In this document: piece by piece, positions 58,693 through 64,000 of the stretch
Numbering within the stretch: position 1 is the first letter of the stretch
How the letters are laid out: each line of letters starts with the position of its first letter
Source of the DNA: an archaeon
Lineage (GTDB): Archaea > Thermoproteota > Nitrososphaeria > Nitrososphaerales > JACAEJ01
Assembly: GCA_024256265.1 (NCBI GenBank)
Contig: JACGUK010000006.1
Span: forward strand, 144,198-208,197
DNA length: 64,000 nucleotides
Direction of reading: 5' to 3'
The notes under the pieces: generated by a model
What the model was told of the DNA's origin: nothing
Database searches by the model: none
Seen by the model: the letters and a program-made list of their open reading frames with translations, nothing else
Position numbers and translations under genes: made by a program

Positions 58693-59880
58693 ATGGCTGA
58701 AATTCGTCTTGGAACATCGGGCTGGTCTTATGCAGAATGGGTAGGGGGATTTTATCCTTCGGATGACGTGAACAAGCTAACCTTCTACTCTAGAATCTTT
58801 AGAACGGCTGAAATTGATTCTACCTTTTACTCTTATCCCAGTAAAGGCTTGGTTTATGGTTGGACCAAGCATACTCATCCTGATTTTGTATTTTCTGCTA
58901 AATTGCCAGGCTTAATCACTCATGAAAAAAAGCTGAGGCTCGAAGAAGGCGTTGAAGTGAAGTTGAATAAGTTTCTTGAGCTTATGGAACCTCTCATAGC
59001 CCGTAATAAGCTTGGGCCTATTTTGATTCAGCTTCCACCACACTTTAAAAAGGATTATGAACTCTTAGAAGCCTTCTTCAGGATCCTACCAAAAGATCAA
59101 AAGTTTGCGATTGAGTTTCGCCATCCTTCTTGGTGGAGGGAAGAGACATGGAAGTTGCTTAGCAAGTATGAAATTGCGAATACGATTGTTGACGAGCCTC
59201 TTTTACCTTCTGATCCTATCGTAACCACAGATTTTTCATTCATCCGCTGGCATGGTAGGGGCAAGCGTCCGTGGTACAACTATCGATACAGCATAAAGGA
59301 ATTGGAGCCTTGGCTCCCAAAGCTGAAAGAAGTTTCTGACAAGGTCAAAGAGATTTATGGCTACTTCAACAATCACTTTCACGGGTATGCTGTGGAAAAC
59401 TGCTTGCAAGTGCTGGAGATGCTTGGTGTAATTACGGATGAGCAGAAAAAGATGAAAAAGCACGTTAGTGATTATCTTGAAACCAAAGCAAAGGAAATGA
59501 TCACTCATGTTGCTCCCATCCCCTTGGAGCGTGATGTTTCAAGTATGAGTTTTGAGAAATTGCTATCAAGCTTAATACCTAGAGAAAAGCTTGCCCGAGC
59601 AAAAGGGATAAGCGACGAAGAAATCAAGGAGTTAAAGATCAGCGAAGGGCTCATGGAAGCTGTGATTCGAGACTACCACGTGCTTATAGATGAGAATAAT
59701 AGGATTATCATGCATGACTGTGCTGATTGGGCTAGATGTATTCCTGATAAGAGTTTCTGTAAGCATTTAGGAAAGATTCTTCTTATCATCCCAAAGGATC
59801 AGGCAACTAGGATTTTAAGAAAGCTCCTAGTGGAAAAGGAGGATTGGCAGTTCAAGCCTTATGTTGGTAGAGCGAGATAA
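58693..59880 (+). CDS. DUF72 protein with C-terminal SWIM-like zinc finger
   Basis: This 395-residue protein starts with a complete DUF72 barrel (LGTSGWSYAEWVGGFYPSDD, AEIDSTFYSYPSK, FSAKLPGLITHEKK, ILIQLPPHF, IEFRHPSWWREET, WHGRGKRPWYNYRYS). It adds about 130 residues that end in IIMHDCADWARCIPDKSFCK and HLGKILLII. The Cys/Cys/Cys-x-His spacing resembles a SWIM zinc finger. SWIM fingers are found on several DNA-handling proteins in archaea. Divergent from cdc6 and near its 5' end. Confidence 0.85.
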   Translation: MAEIRLGTSGWSYAEWVGGFYPSDDVNKLTFYSRIFRTAEIDSTFYSYPSKGLVYGWTKHTHPDFVFSAKLPGLITHEKKLRLEEGVEVKLNKFLELMEPLIARNKLGPILIQLPPHFKKDYELLEAFFRILPKDQKFAIEFRHPSWWREETWKLLSKYEIANTIVDEPLLPSDPIVTTDFSFIRWHGRGKRPWYNYRYSIKELEPWLPKLKEVSDKVKEIYGYFNNHFHGYAVENCLQVLEMLGVITDEQKKMKKHVSDYLETKAKEMITHVAPIPLERDVSSMSFEKLLSSLIPREKLARAKGISDEEIKELKISEGLMEAVIRDYHVLIDENNRIIMHDCADWARCIPDKSFCKHLGKILLIIPKDQATRILRKLLVEKEDWQFKPYVGRAR

Positions 59881-60074
59881 CAATGCAGTAAGGGGGTAGA
59901 TATATCGCAAATCATGGTATGTCAAAATGTCACCTTTCTGCTGGATTAATTTTTTGAACAACTTCGCCACTTAACTTTAAACTTTTTAAAAACGAATATA
60001 CCAACAGGGCTTTGAGGTTTTTAATCGTTGCCGACCTTCTCTTCTTTCGTTTCCACTTACAACACTATATTTAT

Positions 60075-60248
60075 TCATTCTTCTTCATTATTTCCATCTT
60101 CTGCCTGCTCCCATACACAGTAGCTTCCATTTTCTTCCCAATGACCACAACCATCAGGACACTCCATGTACTCATCCAGTTTTTCGTTGCATTCAGGGCA
60201 TTTCTCAGGCTTTTCTCTCAACTTGTAGAATTTTCCCAATGTCATCAT
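60075..60248 (-). CDS. Acidic small zinc-ribbon protein
   Basis: This is a 56- or 57-residue frame (two tandem ATGs at 60248 and 60245; GAGGTG directly upstream). It reads KFYKLREKPEKCPECNEKLD, EYMECPDGCGHWEENGSYC and an acidic tail (EQAEDGNNEEE). Cys residues at about 16, 19, 29 and 33 form a zinc site. The opposite-strand ORF covering this region (60012-60428) has no start signal or family and is a shadow. No function is assigned. Confidence 0.72.
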   Translation of the reverse strand: MMTLGKFYKLREKPEKCPECNEKLDEYMECPDGCGHWEENGSYCVWEQAEDGNNEEE

Positions 60249-60424
60249 CACCTCAGTATCTTCATTCGATGTCTCACTGAAGAAGGTAATAAATTGTTAG
60301 CCACTAAAAATTGGATGGCTAAGTCACCACTTATTGAAAAGGGAGTAACCCACACCCTATCTTGCAATACACTTTGTAGGAAATTGGTAATAATAATTAA
60401 ATTAATTAATAACTCAAACAAAAT

Positions 60425-61279
60425 ATGAGATTATTGGGCAGAGTTAACCGAACAGATCGTGTATGGCTTAAAATGCTACCTATAATTATCACGATTATGG
60501 CTTTTTTTGCTAGTACGAGTTGGTCTGTCCGAGAGATGTATTCAAATAACTTTAGGATGGCTGATCACAATATATACTTATACGGACTGCAATCCAATAC
60601 AATATCCAAACCAGATGAGGACCAATACGAGATAATAGCTAAAGATTGGATAGAGTTCTCTGAAGATCATCGAAGAGCCGCTATATACTTTAGCTTTGTG
60701 GCTGTTCACATGCTTTTTGGCATGATATTCTTTGCATTAGCTTATATCGCAGGAAATATTATTGATAGGTTAGGAAGATACCGCCTTATTTTCGAATGTT
60801 TATATGTTTTATTCTCCATAATAGCTCTCATCTTTTTATTTATTTTAGCTCCAACAGCCATAGCACATAAGTACTATTTTTGGAGGGATAAACCTGATGA
60901 ATTCCCAGCGTATTTGTCTATCTGTGACCAAGATCGCATAATATTCTTTGATAAATTTTCATGGTTCTTGGCTGATTTATTTCCAAGTGAGAACTTTCCG
61001 TTTCCACCAACTCTAGCTCCATCTCATCAAACGAGAAATATGTGTTCACCTAGAGTCAACGAGTTCATTAATAATAACACTGATCTCAGAAACTATTTGT
61101 TGAGCTTGGGACAGTATAAGGATATAGATAGGCTGTTTAGGATTGCGGATCGGGAGCCAAATCTCTGTCTTTATCTCGAGCTACTTATACCATGGTTTTC
61201 TTTGGTCATTCCGACAGTTATTATCATGATAATTAAAAATAAATTAGAGAGAGTGCTTAAGTGTAGAGATGGCTGTTAA
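60425..61279 (+). CDS. Uncharacterised four-helix membrane protein
   Basis: This 284-residue protein has membrane segments near residues 15-30 (LPIIITIMAFFAST), 88-110 (AAIYFSFVAVHMLFGMIFFA), 122-145 (LYVLFSIIALIFLFILAPTA) and 253-272 (LIPWFSLVIPTVIIMII), plus a polar loop of about 100 residues (FPPTLAPSHQTRNMC). The family is not recognised. It precedes the restriction-modification operon and may be part of the same accessory island. Confidence 0.65.
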   Translation: MRLLGRVNRTDRVWLKMLPIIITIMAFFASTSWSVREMYSNNFRMADHNIYLYGLQSNTISKPDEDQYEIIAKDWIEFSEDHRRAAIYFSFVAVHMLFGMIFFALAYIAGNIIDRLGRYRLIFECLYVLFSIIALIFLFILAPTAIAHKYYFWRDKPDEFPAYLSICDQDRIIFFDKFSWFLADLFPSENFPFPPTLAPSHQTRNMCSPRVNEFINNNTDLRNYLLSLGQYKDIDRLFRIADREPNLCLYLELLIPWFSLVIPTVIIMIIKNKLERVLKCRDGC

Positions 61280-61486
61280 TGATGTAACAGGTATTTCTGG
61301 TATTTTTTACTTGCTTATGAAGATAAAAAAGAATAAAATTCAACATTTGGTATTATTTGGAAGGGGGTCAGAGGTCCATAAATAGACGACCTTAAGAACT
61401 ATAAAACCAAGCACAAAAGAACTGCGATCGTTATACGATAGGAAAATATAGAAGTTCAAAGCATCATAAATTTGGTTCATTAGGTA

Positions 61487-63001
61487 ATGGTTCAACATGC
61501 ATTGTTCCCTAAAAAAGTAACACGTGAAGAGTTAAATTCCCTTGTTGATAGAGCTGCTGATTTAATAAGAACAGCTGTTGATTATAAGTTCATTCTCGTC
61601 TTGCTCTTCTTGAAAAGATTGAACGATTTATGGAAAAGTGAAAAGCTACAAGTTAAGGAGAGGCTGGTAAAGGAGACTGGTCTATCTGAAAAAGAGGCTG
61701 AAGAAGAAGCTGAAAAAGAATTTCACCATACTTTTAATATTCCAAAACAGTTTCTTTGGGATGAAATAACAAAAGACGTTAAAAACTTGCCTGAAAGGCT
61801 CGCTACTGGAATAAGTGAGATAGCAAAGCTGAACAAGGAATTGCAAGGAGCTATTAACAGAGTTGATTTCTTAGAGTTCGCTAGAAACCAAGAGAACAGG
61901 GAGCTTCTAAGGCAACTTGTTGAGCTATTTAATAAATATGATTTAGGAGGAGAAGAAGTCTCTCCTGATATTCTTGGAGATGCTTACGAGCACATAATCA
62001 TGAAGTTCGCACCTCTAAAGGCGAAGGAGGGAGAAATCTACACTCCTAGAGAAGTCATAAGGCTGATGGTCGAAATACTAGACCCTAAGCCTGGAGAGAG
62101 TACTTATGATCCTTGCTGTGGCTCTGGAGGCATGTTAATAATTTCATATGGAGAGGAAGAGACTAGAAAATTATTCTTATTTGGGCAAGAGAGGAACCCA
62201 GAAATTTACGCTGTATGCCAAATGAACTTGCTTCTTCATGATATCAAAAATGCAAACATATACAACGGAGATACTCTTGATTACCCTAGAATCAGAGATA
62301 ACGGGAGATTAAAGCAATTTGATGAAGTTATAGCAAATGTTCCATGGAATCAAGATGGTTATGGTGAAGAAAGATTAAAGAAAGCTGATTTTAGAGAGAG
62401 GTTTTCTTTTGGCTATTCTCCTCAAAACTCTGCTGACTGGGCTTGGATTCAACATATGCTAGCTTCGGCTAAAGAGAATGGAAGAATTGGGCTTGTAGTG
62501 GATAATGGATGTTTGTTTAGAGGAGGAGCAGAAAAATCGATTAGAAGTAAGTTAATTGAAAAAGATTTGGTTGAGTGTGTTATTCTTACACCAGAAAAGT
62601 TATTCTATAATACTGGAGCACCTGGAGCTATTATAATTTTTAATAAGAATAAGCCACAAGAGAGAAGGAATAAGATACTTTTCATAAATGCATCAAATGA
62701 GTTTATACCTCATCCTTCAGTTAGAAGGTTAAACTCACTATCAAAAGAGAACATAAAGAAGATCACAAACGTTTATGAAAAATTTGCTGGGATGGCTGGA
62801 TTCTCTAGAGTAGTAGATAAAAAAGAGGTTATTGATAACGATTGCAACCTAAACGTGACTCTTTACGTTATGCCAGTAGAAGAAGGAGAGCAGATCAATA
62901 TTTCAAAGGAATTTTCTGAACTGAAAGAATTACAAGAAAAAAGAAATAAGGTTAGTGAAAAATTAAAAGAAATTTTAAATCAAATAATAGGGATTAGTTG
63001 A
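61487..63001 (+). CDS. hsdM: Type I restriction-modification DNA methyltransferase HsdM
   Basis: This 504-residue adenine-N6 methyltransferase has the helical N-domain (REELNSLVDRAADLIRTAVD), SAM motif I DPCCGSGGML at 208-217, motif IV NVPW at 284-287 where NPPF/Y/W is usual, and LVVDNGCLFRGGAEKSIRSK. A long coiled C-terminus follows for HsdS binding. The Pro to Val change in motif IV is unusual but the neighbours are conserved. The stop overlaps the next gene by one base. HsdR is not in the window. Confidence 0.9.
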   Translation: MVQHALFPKKVTREELNSLVDRAADLIRTAVDYKFILVLLFLKRLNDLWKSEKLQVKERLVKETGLSEKEAEEEAEKEFHHTFNIPKQFLWDEITKDVKNLPERLATGISEIAKLNKELQGAINRVDFLEFARNQENRELLRQLVELFNKYDLGGEEVSPDILGDAYEHIIMKFAPLKAKEGEIYTPREVIRLMVEILDPKPGESTYDPCCGSGGMLIISYGEEETRKLFLFGQERNPEIYAVCQMNLLLHDIKNANIYNGDTLDYPRIRDNGRLKQFDEVIANVPWNQDGYGEERLKKADFRERFSFGYSPQNSADWAWIQHMLASAKENGRIGLVVDNGCLFRGGAEKSIRSKLIEKDLVECVILTPEKLFYNTGAPGAIIIFNKNKPQERRNKILFINASNEFIPHPSVRRLNSLSKENIKKITNVYEKFAGMAGFSRVVDKKEVIDNDCNLNVTLYVMPVEEGEQINISKEFSELKELQEKRNKVSEKLKEILNQIIGIS

Positions 63002-63567
63002 TGGTTCAAATAGTGTTTCTTGATACCGACGTAATTTTGGATTACTTGGAAAACAGGAATCAAGAGGTGCGAGATACGATCGCCCAGTTATTACTCCTTC
63101 ATAAAAAGGGGAGGATCATACTGGCCACCTCAGTTTTTAATGTTGCGGAATTGATCGACAAAGAATTTGAGATCCATTTCATAGGTTGGTGTTTGAGAGA
63201 AGGGATGTCTCATGATGAGACATTAAACAAACTAAATAGAGATGAAAAATTATTCAGAGAGATTTCAGAGAAAAATAAAAACGACATAGAGAAGAGAATA
63301 GAAAACTTCATCTTTAAGAAAGAAATCAAAATACTTTCCCTTTCTGGGGCTGAGGAATATAAAGAACTTTACAATTTAATTTATCAACGTAACCTCAAAT
63401 CTCAAGATGCGTTAATAGTTACTACGGCTCTTACAAATAAAGTGACTTATTTTTTGACAAATGATTCTAATCTCATCAGCAGAATTAGTGATATGCTGGA
63501 TGCATATAATCTTCGAGATAAAAACCTTAGAGAAGCATTTCGAAGCGATGTGATAGAGGCGATTTAA
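63001..63567 (+). CDS. PIN-domain ribonuclease inserted in the type I RM operon
   Basis: This is 188 residues from ATG 63001, which shares a base with the hsdM stop. The PIN acidic residues are present: FLDTDVILD (Asp8, Asp10), NVAELID (Glu50), SQDALIV (Asp136) and TNDSNL (Asp155). The protein is longer than VapC, with an insertion of about 50 residues of charged helix (EKNKNDIEKRIENF). It has no antitoxin-like gene beside it. It is between hsdM and hsdS with no gaps, so it is made together with the methylase. A conditional guard-nuclease role, as for PrrC, is an inference. Confidence 0.8.
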   Translation: MVQIVFLDTDVILDYLENRNQEVRDTIAQLLLLHKKGRIILATSVFNVAELIDKEFEIHFIGWCLREGMSHDETLNKLNRDEKLFREISEKNKNDIEKRIENFIFKKEIKILSLSGAEEYKELYNLIYQRNLKSQDALIVTTALTNKVTYFLTNDSNLISRISDMLDAYNLRDKNLREAFRSDVIEAI

Positions 63568-64000
63568 ATGGGGTTAGTATTTTATAAAGAAACAAATTTT
63601 AAAGAAACACCGATTGGCAAGATTCCGAAGGATTGGGAAGTTATCAAAGCAGCTAACATTATTGATGTACTCAAAGGATTTGCATTTAGTTCAGAATTCT
63701 TTAATGAAAGTAAAAAAGGAATCCCGTTAATAAGAATAAGGGATTTAGGAAAAGATAAAACAGAAAGCTACTATTCAGGCCCTTACGACCCTGCCTATAT
63801 TGTAAGGAAAAGGGACATTTTGATAAGCATGGATGGTGAATTTAATGCTAATATGTGGAATGGACCAGAGGGTTTGTTAAACCAACGAGTATGCAAAGTT
63901 TGGTCTAGAGACCTTGCAAAACTGGATAACTTATTCCTCTACTATGGATTACAGAAACCCCTTAAAATCATAGAGGATCAAACAAGCCAAACAACAGTTA
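63568..64000 (+). CDS. hsdS: Type I restriction specificity subunit HsdS (partial)
   Basis: The frame opens at ATG 63568, directly after the PIN stop, and runs off the window end. It contains KETPIGKIPKDWEVIKAANI, GFAFSSEFFNESKKGIPLI and RIRDLGKD, the start of the first target recognition domain. YIVRKRDILISMDGEFNANM then GLLNQRVCKV follow, the usual HsdS TRD pattern. HsdS picks the DNA sequence that HsdM methylates. The second TRD and the C-terminus are outside. Confidence 0.9.
   Translation, partial: MGLVFYKETNFKETPIGKIPKDWEVIKAANIIDVLKGFAFSSEFFNESKKGIPLIRIRDLGKDKTESYYSGPYDPAYIVRKRDILISMDGEFNANMWNGPEGLLNQRVCKVWSRDLAKLDNLFLYYGLQKPLKIIEDQTSQTTV

Noticed and set aside
60012..60428. 138-codon plus-strand ORF
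   Set aside because: It is rich in Phe, Leu and Ile with no start signal, and covers the better supported minus-strand zinc-ribbon gene.
62998..63000. TTG as start of the PIN gene
   Set aside because: ATG follows immediately at 63001 in the same frame and overlaps the hsdM stop, which is the usual coupling.
1..64000. CRISPR arrays
   Set aside because: No set of regularly spaced direct repeats longer than about 20 bases was found, and no cas gene is present.
1..64000. tRNA or rRNA genes
   Set aside because: Intergenic regions were scanned for B-box-like GGTTCRANYCC with a matching acceptor stem; hits such as near 41835 and 42330 lack the rest of the cloverleaf.

Overview
The window is an A+T-rich stretch of an archaeal chromosome. 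The informational genes are archaeal: Rpb4, eL21, eL43, Pus10, SRP54, aIF5A, the exosome set Rrp4/Rrp41/Rrp42, an SBDS homologue, the proteasome alpha subunit, KEOPS Pcc1, RadA, a B-family DNA polymerase and Orc1/Cdc6. So are a C/D box guide RNA and the phosphomevalonate-dehydratase branch of the mevalonate pathway. Gene content and order suggest the TACK/Thermoproteota side (a Bathyarchaeia- or Nitrososphaeria-like lineage), but that placement is an inference. No rRNA, tRNA or CRISPR array was found.

Layout: 0-5 kb holds core translation and transcription genes (HemK tail, ksgA, DUF655, Rpb4, eL21, Pus10). 5-7.6 kb is a copper cassette: a P1B ATPase between two one-domain HMA metallochaperones. 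7.6-21.4 kb is housekeeping: SRP54, Dph6, a C/D box sRNA, aIF5A, a cobyrinate-diamide-synthase-like gene, an ADP-forming acyl-CoA synthetase beta subunit, DUF373, cis-prenyltransferase, PurA and an eL22-like ribosomal protein. 23.4-25.8 kb is a toxin-antitoxin island (RelBE-, VapBC- and HicBA-type pairs, an orphan antitoxin-like gene and a DUF2283 gene). It is followed by a frameshifted secreted repeat protein with striking 11-bp operator-like repeats upstream. 27.7-43.6 kb mixes metabolism (PyrF, inositol-phosphate synthase, dTMP kinase, phosphomevalonate dehydratase plus UbiD-type decarboxylase) with accessory genes, gene remnants and surface proteins.

43.7-47.9 kb is the archaeal exosome-proteasome superoperon on the minus strand. 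Upstream of it, 48.0-55.1 kb is the most interesting part. It is a compact minus-strand operon reading radA, an AN1-like zinc finger, a 572-residue RPA-like OB-fold/zinc-finger protein, a 52-residue helical protein, a RadA paralogue without Walker motifs plus a coiled coil, a B-family polymerase with intact polymerase motifs but degenerate proofreading motifs, and a separate DEDD-type exonuclease. It looks like a DNA synthesis/repair machine in which proofreading has been moved to another protein, and it recalls the bacterial ImuA-ImuB-DnaE2 mutasome. Divergently beside it lie a DUF72 protein, a metallo-beta-lactamase nuclease, a winged-helix protein, Orc1/Cdc6 and a second DUF72 protein with a SWIM-like finger.

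The right end (61.5-64 kb) is a type I restriction-modification operon with a PIN-domain nuclease gene between hsdM and a truncated-by-window hsdS. This layout recalls the guard nuclease PrrC. Several small genes absent from a plain long-ORF view are annotated: YHS, CxxC-x17-CxxC, AN1-like, a 52-residue helical protein, a ribbon-helix-helix-like protein and an acidic zinc ribbon.
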